This document shows, piece after piece, positions 27,405 to 36,589 of a stretch of 64,000 bases of DNA. Source of the stretch: Acidovorax sp. KKS102 (lineage in GTDB: Bacteria; Pseudomonadota; Gammaproteobacteria; Burkholderiales; Burkholderiaceae_C); the NCBI RefSeq assembly GCF_000302535.1, contig NC_018708.1, positions 1,426,001-1,490,000 on the forward strand, read 5' to 3'. Both the position numbers and the translations under genes were made by a program. The notes under the pieces are model-generated. The model did not search any database and was not told the DNA's origin. It saw only the letters and a list, made by a program, of their open reading frames with translations. The first letter of the stretch is position 1. Each line of letters starts with the position of its first letter.

Positions 27405-28625
27405 GTGAATATGCTGTTACCCGACTGGGCTGTACTGAACGCCGCCATTGACTGGCTGGGACATGGGTTGTGGAACCTGGCCTGGTGGCAGATCGTGTTG
27501 TACGCCCTTGCCACGACCCACATCACCATCGCAGCGGTCACGATCTTTCTGCACCGCGCTCAGGCCCACCGCGCGCTGGACCTGCACGCCATCCCCTCGC
27601 ATTTCTTCCGCTTCTGGCTATGGATTGGGACCGGCATGGTCACCAAGGAATGGGTGGCCATCCACCGCAAGCACCACGCCAAATGCGAAACCGTGGACGA
27701 CCCGCACAGCCCCCAGACCCGTGGGCTGGACACCGTGATGTGGCGCGGCGCCGAGCTGTACCGCGCCGAGTCCAAGAACATGGAAACGATCAAGAAATTC
27801 GGTCACGGCACGCCCGATGACTGGATGGAGCGCAATGTTTACACCCGCTACGGCTGGCAAGGCGTGGGCCTGATGCTCATTCTGGACCTGGCCCTGTTCG
27901 GCGCTCTGGGCGCGGCAGTGTGGGCGGTGCAGATGCTCTGGATTCCGTTCTGGGCCGCCGGTGTGGTCAATGGCGTGGGTCACTACTGGGGCTACCGCAA
28001 CTTTGAGGCGCAGGACGCCAGCACCAATTTGTCCCCCTGGGGCATCATCATCGGTGGCGAAGAGCTGCACAACAACCACCACACGTACCCCACGTCGGCC
28101 AAGTTCTCGGTCAAGCCCTATGAGTTCGACATTGGCTGGGTGTACATCAGCCTCATGAAGAAAATCGGCTGGGCTACGGTGAAGAAGGTGCCGCCCAAGC
28201 TGCAATTGGGCGATGTGAAGCCCGTGGCCGACGAAAAGACTTTGGAAGCCTTGATCGCCAACCGCTACGAAGTGATGGCTGGCTATGCACGCGGCGTGCG
28301 GCAGGCTTGCAGGGACGAGATTGCCGCGCTGCAGGCGCGTCAGGCCGACGTGTCGGTGCTCAAAGCGGCCAAGCGCTGGCTGCACCGCGATGCCGAGAAG
28401 GTGCCAGCGGGCGCCTTGCCGCAGTTGGCGCAGGCCCGTGCGGCATCTCCGACGCTCGACAAGATGGTGACCATGCGCGAAGAACTGCGTCAGCTATGGT
28501 TGAACACCTCCCAGTCCCGCGAGCAGCTGACTGCTGACCTGCAAGCCTGGTGCCGCCGTGCGGAAGAAAGTGGTGTGGCGGCCCTGCGCGAGTTCTCCAT
28601 CCGGCTGCGCGCTGCGCGTGCCTGA
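27405..28625 (+). CDS. acyl-lipid/acyl-CoA delta-9-type fatty acid desaturase
   Basis: A 406-residue integral-membrane diiron desaturase. It has three histidine boxes: HRAQAH at 50-55, HRKHH at 87-91 and HNNHH at 222-226, with four predicted helices and YRNFEAQDASTNLSPWG between. It introduces a cis double bond into saturated acyl chains of membrane lipids. The C-terminal 130 residues form a charged helical extension longer than in the basic family. The start is GTG (27405) five bases after TAAGG; ATG at 27411 is an alternative. A strong terminator follows. A degenerate match to the palindromic repeat may lie at 27349-27385. Confidence 0.9.
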   Translation: MNMLLPDWAVLNAAIDWLGHGLWNLAWWQIVLYALATTHITIAAVTIFLHRAQAHRALDLHAIPSHFFRFWLWIGTGMVTKEWVAIHRKHHAKCETVDDPHSPQTRGLDTVMWRGAELYRAESKNMETIKKFGHGTPDDWMERNVYTRYGWQGVGLMLILDLALFGALGAAVWAVQMLWIPFWAAGVVNGVGHYWGYRNFEAQDASTNLSPWGIIIGGEELHNNHHTYPTSAKFSVKPYEFDIGWVYISLMKKIGWATVKKVPPKLQLGDVKPVADEKTLEALIANRYEVMAGYARGVRQACRDEIAALQARQADVSVLKAAKRWLHRDAEKVPAGALPQLAQARAASPTLDKMVTMREELRQLWLNTSQSREQLTADLQAWCRRAEESGVAALREFSIRLRAARA

Positions 28626-28693
28626 CCAGATGTTCTCTCAGGACGTTGAGGGGCTGGCTACAGGTCCGGGCACCTCAGACGCACCTCCCATCA

Positions 28694-28729
28694 AACCGCT
28701 GTAGGGCCTTGTGCCTGCAGCGGTTTTTT
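28694..28729 (+). terminator. Rho-independent terminator of the desaturase gene
   Basis: AACCGCTGTAGG pairs with CCTGCAGCGGTT (one G-U), followed by TTTTT. It lies 69 bp after the stop. Confidence 0.85.
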
Positions 28730-28804
28730 GTTGGCTTCAGCGGAGAAGGAGGGAGCCCTGCGAGGATGCGCGCCAGGCTGTACGCAAAGACCTGCTTGCC
28801 CATG

Positions 28805-28839
28805 AAAAAAGCCGCCGGGCTGGACGCCGGGCGGCTTTT
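28805..28839 (-). terminator. Rho-independent terminator of rpmB-rpmG
   Basis: AAAAGCCGCC (28807-28816) pairs with GGCGGCTTTT (28830-28839). On the minus strand it is followed by a T-run. It lies 26 bp after the rpmG stop. Confidence 0.8.
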
Positions 28840-28865
28840 GGGAAGACCAGCAGAAAGAGGCTGAA

Positions 28866-29036
28866 TTACTTCAGCTTCATTTCCTTGTATTCCACGTGCT
28901 TGCGAGCCTTGGGATCAAACTTCATGATCGCCATCTTCTCGGGCATGGTCTTCTTGTTCTTGGTCGTGGTGTAGAAGTGGCCGGTACCCGCAGTGGATTC
29001 CAGCTTGATCTTGTCGCGTCCGCCTTTGCTTGCCAT
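28866..29036 (-). CDS. rpmG: 50S ribosomal protein L33
   Basis: A 56-residue protein beginning [17 protein letters not shown], with [12 protein letters not shown] and a basic C-terminus ending EYKEMKLK, a standard bacterial L33. It lacks the zinc cysteines of the other L33 type, so it is the zinc-free paralogue. It lies 11 bp after rpmB, with AGGAG in the gap, as in the conserved rpmB-rpmG operon. Confidence 0.97.
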   Translation of the reverse strand: MASKGGRDKIKLESTAGTGHFYTTTKNKKTMPEKMAIMKFDPKARKHVEYKEMKLK

Positions 29037-29047
29037 GGTGCTACTCC

Positions 29048-29281
29048 TTAAGCCTGGCCACGGGCACGCAGGTCTGCGAGCACCGAGTCGATACCGTTCT
29101 TGTCGATCAAACGCAGGGCAGCGCTCGAAACACGCAGGCGCACCCAGCGGTTTTCGCTCTCGACCCAGAAACGGCGGTATTGCAGGTTCGGCAGGAACCG
29201 GCGCTTGGTTTTGTTGTTGGCGTGGGAAACGTTGTTCCCAGTCATGGGCTTCTTGCCCGTTACGTCGCAGACGCGTGCCAT
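29048..29281 (-). CDS. rpmB: 50S ribosomal protein L28
   Basis: A 77-residue L28: [29 protein letters not shown] opens the protein and the rest matches the family, including the [16 protein letters not shown] segment. The start is the ATG of MARVC. The presumed promoter lies about 155 bp upstream, leaving a long leader. It is first in the rpmB-rpmG operon. Confidence 0.97.
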   Translation of the reverse strand: MARVCDVTGKKPMTGNNVSHANNKTKRRFLPNLQYRRFWVESENRWVRLRVSSAALRLIDKNGIDSVLADLRARGQA

Positions 29282-29442
29282 GAGGACACTCCGATACTGT
29301 ATTAACGGCCGTTCGCTGAGCCCTGGGCTGTGGATGTGCCCAGGTTGGCTTGCGGCCTCACCTCGCCAGAAAGGGTGGCGGTAACCCGATTTGCCGGTTT
29401 CGGAGGACCGCAAAAAACGGGCCGAATTCAGCAAAGCCGCAG

Positions 29443-29471
29443 ATTATAGCCTGCTGCCCGATTTTTGTCGA
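29443..29471 (-). promoter_or_regulatory. promoter of rpmB-rpmG
   Basis: On the minus strand, TCGACA (29471-29466) and TATAAT (29448-29443) are separated by 17 bp, five of six and six of six matches to the sigma-70 consensus. Transcription would start near 29436, about 155 nt before the rpmB ATG. Confidence 0.65.
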
Positions 29472-29487
29472 CGGGCCGCCCCAAGAC

Positions 29488-29508
29488 AAAAAAGCCCCCT
29501 TGGGGGGC
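29488..29508 (-). terminator. Rho-independent terminator of trxB
   Basis: A minus-strand G-rich hairpin, GCCCCCC-AA-GGGGGC, is followed by TTTTTT, 43 bp after the trxB stop. It lies just upstream of the rpmB promoter. Confidence 0.8.
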
Positions 29509-29550
29509 AGCGACCCGCGCAGCGGCGGAGCGTGGGGGCCTTGCTAGTCA

Positions 29551-31368
<1,818 letters not shown>

Positions 31369-31441
31369 AAGTGGGGTGGCAGACCCTGCGCCGGGTGCCG
31401 CGCCCGGCGCAATGCATGCGGTAAGCTCACCCCGCACGTTT

Positions 31442-33778
31442 ATGACCTATTCCCTCAATACCCTGAATGCATCGGCGGCGGCCAAGTCGCCGCCCCGCAC
31501 GGGCGCTGCCCGTTTTGGCCACGAAATCGCCCTGGTGGTGGGCTTGCTGGCCCTGGTTTTCTGGCTGCTGGCGCTGGTCAGCTATTCGGCGCAGGACGCG
31601 GCCTGGTCCACCTCCGGCGCCCGCGATGTGCGCTCTGTCGCCAACTGGGCGGGGCGTTTTGGCGCCTGGCTGGCCGATGGCAGCTACTTTGCGCTGGGCT
31701 TTTCGGTGTGGTGGTGCGTGGCGGCTGGTGTGCGCGCCTGGCTGTCGTCGCTGGCGCGCTGGATGCGTGGGGGCGAAGTGGTGGCCGGTGCCGCCAGCCC
31801 CCTGGTGCGCCGGGCCACGTTCTGGGGGGGACTGGTGGTGCTGATGTGCTCCAGCACGGCGCTGGAGTGGTCGCGGCTGTACCGGTTTGAAACCTTCCTG
31901 CCTGGTCACGCTGGGGGCGTGCTGGGTTATGTAGTGGGGCCAGCCAGTGTGAAGTGGCTGGGTTTCACAGGCTCTGGGTTGCTGGCCATCGTGCTGGCGG
32001 TGGCGGGCGCAGCGCTGGTGTTCCGCTTCTCGTGGGGCCATGTGGCGGAGTTTCTGGGCGGGCGCATTGATGCGCTGGTGCAGTCTCGCCTCGCAAAACG
32101 CGAGGTGGCCAAGGACGTCGCCGTGGGCCGCAAGGCGGCCCGCGAGCGCGAGGTGGTGGTGCTGGAAGAGCGTACCGAAAGCGAAGTGCACCACCCCGAA
32201 CCCGTGCAGATCATCGAGCCGGTGCTGGTCGATGTGCCGCAGAGCACCCGCGTGGTGAAGGAGCGCCAGAAGCCCCTGTTCACCGATATGCCCGACAGCA
32301 AGCTCCCGTTGGTGGATTTGCTCGACAGCCCACAGCAGCGCCAGGAGACCGTGGCGCCCGAGACGCTGGAGATGACCAGCCGCCTCATCGAGAAAAAGCT
32401 CAAGGACTTTGGCGTGGAAGTGCGCGTGGTGGCCGCCATGCCCGGCCCGGTGATCACCCGCTACGAGATCGAGCCCGCCACAGGCGTCAAGGGCTCGCAG
32501 ATCGTGGGCCTGGCCAAGGACCTGGCTCGCTCGCTCAGCCTGGTGTCCATCCGCGTGATCGAGACCATTCCGGGCAAGAACTACATGGCGCTGGAGCTGC
32601 CCAACGCCAAGCGCCAGTCCATCCGCCTGTCTGAGATCCTGGGCTCGCAGGTCTACCACGAGGCCAAGAGCATGCTCACCATGGGCCTGGGCAAGGACAT
32701 CGTGGGCAACCCGGTGGTGGCCGACCTGGCCAAGATGCCGCACGTGCTGGTGGCTGGGACCACGGGCTCGGGCAAGTCGGTGGGGATCAACGCCATGATC
32801 CTCTCGCTGCTCTACAAGGCCGAGGCACGCGATGTGCGCCTTTTGATGATCGACCCCAAGATGCTGGAAATGTCGGTCTACGAAGGCATTCCGCACCTGC
32901 TGGCGCCCGTGGTCACTGACATGAAGCAGGCGGCGCACGGCCTGAACTGGTGTGTGGCCGAGATGGAACGCCGCTACAAGCTCATGTCCAAGCTCGGCGT
33001 GCGCAACCTGGCGGGCTACAACACCAAGATCGACGAGGCCAAGGCCAAGGAAGAGTTCATCTACAACCCCTTCAGCCTCACGCCCGAAGAGCCCGAGCCG
33101 CTGCAGCGCCTGCCACACATCGTGGTCATCATCGACGAGCTGGCCGACCTGATGATGGTGGTGGGCAAGAAGATCGAAGAACTCATCGCCCGCTTGGCGC
33201 AGAAGGCGCGTGCCGCGGGCATCCACCTGATCCTGGCCACCCAGCGCCCCAGCGTGGACGTGATCACCGGCCTGATCAAGGCCAACATTCCCACCCGCAT
33301 TGCGTTCTCGGTGGGGTCCAAAATTGACAGCCGCACCATCCTCGACCAGATGGGCGCCGAGGCCCTGCTGGGCATGGGCGACATGCTCTACATGGCCAGC
33401 GGCACGGGCCTGCCGATCCGCGTGCACGGTGCCTTCGTGTCGGACGAAGAAGTACACCGTGTCGTCAGTTACCTCAAGGAACAAGGGGAGCCGGACTACA
33501 TAGAAGGCGTGCTCGAAGGCGGAACTGTGGATGGCGAGGGCGATCTGTCAGGGGAAGGCGGCGGTGGTGAAGGCGGTGAAAAGGACCCCATGTACGACCA
33601 GGCCGTCGAAGTGGTGCTCAAGGACCGCAAGGCGAGCATCTCGTACGTGCAGCGCAAGCTGCGCATTGGCTACAACCGCTCGGCGCGGCTGCTGGAAGAC
33701 ATGGAAAAAGCCGGTCTGGTCAGTGCCCTCACGGCCAGCGGCCAGCGTGAAGTGCTGGTGCCCAACCGCAGCGAGTGA
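31442..33778 (+). CDS. ftsK: DNA translocase FtsK
   Basis: A 778-residue septal DNA translocase needed for chromosome dimer resolution and segregation. About four N-terminal transmembrane helices (residues 25-210) anchor it at the septum. A short charged linker follows, then the motor: the alpha/beta domain with Walker A GTTGSGKS at 439-446 and Walker [11 protein letters not shown], and ATQRPS. A glycine-rich spacer ([10 protein letters not shown]) leads to the C-terminal gamma winged helix ([17 protein letters not shown]), which reads KOPS sites. It is short compared with E. coli (1329), having no long linker. The ATG at 31442 was chosen; upstream in-frame starts add an unlikely Pro-rich leader. 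Confidence 0.95.
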   Translation: MTYSLNTLNASAAAKSPPRTGAARFGHEIALVVGLLALVFWLLALVSYSAQDAAWSTSGARDVRSVANWAGRFGAWLADGSYFALGFSVWWCVAAGVRAWLSSLARWMRGGEVVAGAASPLVRRATFWGGLVVLMCSSTALEWSRLYRFETFLPGHAGGVLGYVVGPASVKWLGFTGSGLLAIVLAVAGAALVFRFSWGHVAEFLGGRIDALVQSRLAKREVAKDVAVGRKAAREREVVVLEERTESEVHHPEPVQIIEPVLVDVPQSTRVVKERQKPLFTDMPDSKLPLVDLLDSPQQRQETVAPETLEMTSRLIEKKLKDFGVEVRVVAAMPGPVITRYEIEPATGVKGSQIVGLAKDLARSLSLVSIRVIETIPGKNYMALELPNAKRQSIRLSEILGSQVYHEAKSMLTMGLGKDIVGNPVVADLAKMPHVLVAGTTGSGKSVGINAMILSLLYKAEARDVRLLMIDPKMLEMSVYEGIPHLLAPVVTDMKQAAHGLNWCVAEMERRYKLMSKLGVRNLAGYNTKIDEAKAKEEFIYNPFSLTPEEPEPLQRLPHIVVIIDELADLMMVVGKKIEELIARLAQKARAAGIHLILATQRPSVDVITGLIKANIPTRIAFSVGSKIDSRTILDQMGAEALLGMGDMLYMASGTGLPIRVHGAFVSDEEVHRVVSYLKEQGEPDYIEGVLEGGTVDGEGDLSGEGGGGEGGEKDPMYDQAVEVVLKDRKASISYVQRKLRIGYNRSARLLEDMEKAGLVSALTASGQREVLVPNRSE

Positions 33779-33811
33779 CCGGCTGGACCGCAAGGCCGGT
33801 CACCACCCCAC

Positions 33812-33816
33812 AGGAG
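33812..33816 (+). promoter_or_regulatory. ribosome binding site deciding the lolA TTG start
   Basis: AGGAG sits 6 nt before TTG 33823, but only 3 nt before the in-frame GTG 33820. Confidence 0.6.
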
Positions 33817-33822
33817 TTCGTG

Positions 33823-34455
33823 TTGAAAAAGATCGCTACTGCAATTTTGATAGCTGCTTCGGCAAGCGTGGCTAGCGCTGACGGGCTGAAAAGCCTGGAA
33901 TCCTTCATGAAGGGCACGCAGACGGGCAAGGCCGACTTCACGCAAACCGTGACCTCGCCACCCAAGGACGGCCAGGCCGCGCGCACCAAGACGTCGAGTG
34001 GCAGCTTCGAGTTCCAGCGTCCCGGGCGCTTCAAGTTCGTCTACAAGAAGCCTTTCGAGCAGACCATCGTGGCCGACGGCCAGACGTTGTGGCTGTACGA
34101 CGTGGACCTGAATCAGGTCACGCAGCGCTCGCAGTCGCAGGCGCTGGGCAGCACGCCCGCTGCACTGCTGGCGTCCGCGCCGGATTTGTCGGCGCTGAAG
34201 GCCGATTTCACGCTGGAGGCCGCCCCCGACGCCGATGGTTTGCAGTGGGTGCTGGCCAGCCCCAAGACCAAGGACGGCCAGCTCAAGAGCGTGCGCGTGG
34301 GCTTTGCGGGCGAGCAACTGGCGGCGCTCGACATTCTGGACAGCTTTGGCCAGCGCTCGCTGATCCGCTTCAACGGCATGCAGGCCAATGCAGCCTTGCC
34401 CGCCAGCACCTTCCAGTTCAAGCCTCCGGCAGGGGCTGATGTGGTGAAGCAATAG
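33823..34455 (+). CDS. lolA: outer-membrane lipoprotein carrier protein LolA
   Basis: A 210-residue periplasmic chaperone that takes lipoproteins from LolCDE to LolB. The N-terminal MKKIATAILIAASASVASA is a classic signal peptide with cleavage predicted after ASA (about residue 19). The body shows FTQTVTS, GSFEFQRPGRFKFVYKKPFEQTIVADGQTLWLYDVDLNQVT, the family core. Nearly all of the hydrophobic signal core is encoded by a sense-strand copy of the palindromic repeat (33835-33885). The start is TTG, fixed by AGGAG 6 nt upstream. It lies between ftsK (44 bp) and rarA, a conserved order. Confidence 0.94.
   Translation: MKKIATAILIAASASVASADGLKSLESFMKGTQTGKADFTQTVTSPPKDGQAARTKTSSGSFEFQRPGRFKFVYKKPFEQTIVADGQTLWLYDVDLNQVTQRSQSQALGSTPAALLASAPDLSALKADFTLEAAPDADGLQWVLASPKTKDGQLKSVRVGFAGEQLAALDILDSFGQRSLIRFNGMQANAALPASTFQFKPPAGADVVKQ
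33835..33885 (+). repeat. palindromic repeat, copy H (lolA signal peptide)
   Basis: The core spans 33835-33854 (GCTAC...TAGC, 20 nt, three longer than the others), followed by TGCTTCGGCAAGCG and CTAGCGCTGACGG. The copy is in the sense orientation and encodes ATAILIAASASVASAD of the LolA signal peptide. Confidence 0.7.
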
Positions 34456-34458
34456 TTT

Positions 34459-34510
34459 GCTCCTAAAAATGTAGCTGTCAGCGCATGATTTGTAGGCGCT
34501 AGAGGCCTAT
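34459..34510 (+). repeat. palindromic repeat, copy I (intergenic, well preserved)
   Basis: The core at 34459-34475 is GCTCC-N8-TAGC, followed by TGTCAGCGCATG, a 6-7 nt loop and TAGGCGCTAGAGGCC. Both stems are clear, making this a good reference copy. It lies 4 bp after the lolA stop. Confidence 0.8.
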
Positions 34511-34549
34511 CTGGCTTGAAAATCAGCCTACTGTAGACAGGACACGACC

Positions 34550-35887
34550 ATGGCAGCACGCAGTGCCTCCGCCCCTTCTTCGGCGCACCCATCCAGCCAC
34601 CAGCCCCTGGCCGAGCGCCTGCGGCCCCGCACGCTCGGCGAGGTGATCGGCCAGCAGCATGTGCTGGGCCCGGGCATGCCGCTCCGGCTTGCGTTCGAAT
34701 CCGGCCGCCCGCACAGCTGCATCCTCTGGGGGCCGCCGGGCGTGGGCAAGACCACCATTGCGCGGCTCATGGCCGATGCCTTCGACGCGCAGTTCATCAG
34801 CATCAGCGCGGTGCTGGGCGGGGTCAAGGACATCCGCGAGGCGGTGGAGCGCGCCCAGGCCGCGCGGGATGGCCTGATGCAGCAGCGCACCATCGTGTTT
34901 GTGGACGAGGTGCACCGCTTCAACAAAAGCCAGCAGGACGCCTTCCTGCCGCATGTGGAAAGCGGCCTGTTCACCTTCATCGGCGCCACCACCGAGAACC
35001 CTTCGTTCGAGGTCAACTCCGCGTTGCTGTCGCGGGCGGCGGTGTATGTGCTGCAGCCCTTGTCGGAAGAGGATTTGAAGCAAATTGTGGCCTTGGCGCA
35101 GAAGGAGCAAGCGCTGCCAGCTATTGAAAGCGTAGCAATCGACCGCCTGGTGGCCTACGCCGATGGCGACGCGCGGCGCCTGCTCAACACGCTGGAGACG
35201 CTGGCCATGGCAGCCGCGCAGGAGAAGCTCACCGAGATCACCGATGCCTGGCTGCTCAAGGTGCTGGGCGAGCGCATGCGCCGCTACGACAAGGGCGGCG
35301 AGCAGTTCTACGACACCATCAGTGCGCTGCACAAGTCGGTGCGCGGCTCCGACCCCGATGCCGCGCTGTACTGGCTGGTGCGCATGCTCGATGGCGGTGC
35401 CGACCCGCGCTACATGGCACGCCGCCTGGTGCGCATGGCGGCCGAAGACATTGGCCTGGCCGACCCGCGCGCCTTGCGGCTGGCGCTGGACGCCGCCGAG
35501 GTGTACGAGCGCCTGGGCAGCCCCGAGGGTGAGCTGGCGCTGGCCGAATGCGTGGTGTATCTGGCGGTCGCGCCCAAGTCCAACGCCGTCTACAAGGCCT
35601 ACAACGCCGCCCGCGCCTTCGTGAAGCAGGACGCTACACGCCCCGTTCCCATGCACCTGCGCAATGCACCCACCAAGCTGATGAAAGAGCTCGACTACGG
35701 CAAGAACTACCGCTATGCGCACGACGAACCCGGCGGTTACGCCGCTGGCGAAAGCTATCTGCCAGATGGCATGCAGGCGCCGGGCTGGTACCAACCCGTG
35801 CCCCGTGGCATGGAAGCGAAGATCGCGGAAAAGCTGGCTTACCTGCGGCAGCTGGATGCACAGGCCGGAGAGGCGGACATCGGCTGA
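34550..35887 (+). CDS. rarA: replication-associated recombination protein A (RarA/MgsA)
   Basis: A 445-residue AAA+ clamp-loader-like ATPase acting at stalled replication forks. Walker A GPPGVGKT is at 61-68 and Walker B IVFVDEVHRFN at about 114-124. The FIGATTENPSFEVNSALLSRAAVYVL sensor region follows. The tetramerisation part has the RarA-specific GGAD...RRLVRMAAEDIGLADP and the C-terminal HLRNAPTKLMKELGYG-like motif. A copy of the palindromic repeat (35090-35136, antisense) encodes residues around QALPAIESVAIDR. The start is the ATG of MAARSAS. The gene ends a conserved ftsK-lolA-rarA group. Confidence 0.96.
   Translation: MAARSASAPSSAHPSSHQPLAERLRPRTLGEVIGQQHVLGPGMPLRLAFESGRPHSCILWGPPGVGKTTIARLMADAFDAQFISISAVLGGVKDIREAVERAQAARDGLMQQRTIVFVDEVHRFNKSQQDAFLPHVESGLFTFIGATTENPSFEVNSALLSRAAVYVLQPLSEEDLKQIVALAQKEQALPAIESVAIDRLVAYADGDARRLLNTLETLAMAAAQEKLTEITDAWLLKVLGERMRRYDKGGEQFYDTISALHKSVRGSDPDAALYWLVRMLDGGADPRYMARRLVRMAAEDIGLADPRALRLALDAAEVYERLGSPEGELALAECVVYLAVAPKSNAVYKAYNAARAFVKQDATRPVPMHLRNAPTKLMKELDYGKNYRYAHDEPGGYAAGESYLPDGMQAPGWYQPVPRGMEAKIAEKLAYLRQLDAQAGEADIG
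35090..35136 (-). repeat. palindromic repeat, copy J (inside rarA)
   Basis: The core at 35120-35136 reads GCTAC-N8-TAGC on the minus strand, followed by TGGCAGCGCTTGCTCC and CTGCGCCAAGGCC. It is antisense to rarA, in the stretch joining the AAA+ core to the helical lid. Confidence 0.7.
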
Positions 35888-35941
35888 GATTGCCTGGCCA
35901 GGTGCATTGCAGAGTTCAGGTCACTGGCCCCAGGCATCGTT

Positions 35942-36589
35942 TCAGATCAGCCCCAGATGGCGGGCCTGCAAAGCCGCTTCGGCGCGGCTGGTGATATTGA
36001 GTTTGCGGTATATGTTTTTCACGTGGTCTCCCACGGTATGGCGCGATATGCCCAGTGTGACGCCAATGTCGGCAATGCGCACGCCTTGTGCCAACAAGCC
36101 CAGCACTTCGCGCTCGCGTGTGCTCAGGTCCGTGGCTGCGGATGCCGATGACACCTGCGCCGGGGCTGGTGGCTGGAAGTAGCGCAGCAGGCGGCGGGCA
36201 ATGGCCGGCGAAAGTGGCGGCTGGCCCTGGGCAATGCCTTGCAACTGCGCTGCGAGCCAATCAGTGGGGTGGTCTTTGAGCAGGTAGCCTTGCGCGCCTG
36301 CCTGCAGCGCTTGAAAGAGGTGGTCGTCATCGTCGTGGATGGAGGCCACCACCACGGCGCAGCGCGGTTGGCGCTGTGCAAGCCGCTCAATCAGCTCCAG
36401 CCCGCTGCCGTCTCCGAGTGCCAGGTCGATCAACGCCAGATCGAATGGCGTGCCGCTGTCGATGACCTGCAGTGCTTCGTGCACGCTGCGCGCCAGAGTG
36501 CAAGGCACCGGGCCGAAGGCTGCGCGGACTGCGTCCTGCAGCATGGCCAGCGCGTCCGAAAGATCATCCACCAACAGGATGTGGTTCAT
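35942..36589 (-). CDS. NarL/FixJ-family response regulator
   Basis: A 215-residue two-component regulator. The receiver domain (about residues 1-120) has acidic DD at 8-9, phospho-acceptor D55 (LALID) and a late Lys in YLLKDH. The LuxR-type HTH (about 150-213) contains LSTREREVLGLLAQGVRIADIGVTLGISRHTVGDHVKNIYRKL. Phosphorylation by the overlapping histidine kinase gene is expected (ATGA overlap, 4 bp). Targets are unknown; the divergent lipoprotein gene beyond the kinase is a candidate. Confidence 0.92.
   Translation of the reverse strand: MNHILLVDDLSDALAMLQDAVRAAFGPVPCTLARSVHEALQVIDSGTPFDLALIDLALGDGSGLELIERLAQRQPRCAVVVASIHDDDDHLFQALQAGAQGYLLKDHPTDWLAAQLQGIAQGQPPLSPAIARRLLRYFQPPAPAQVSSASAATDLSTREREVLGLLAQGVRIADIGVTLGISRHTVGDHVKNIYRKLNITSRAEAALQARHLGLI

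Noticed and set aside
31427-33484. A 685-codon open frame antisense to ftsK.
   Set aside because: It follows the codon phase of ftsK on a GC-rich chromosome and reads as His/Gln-rich low-complexity protein. The sense strand encodes a clear FtsK.
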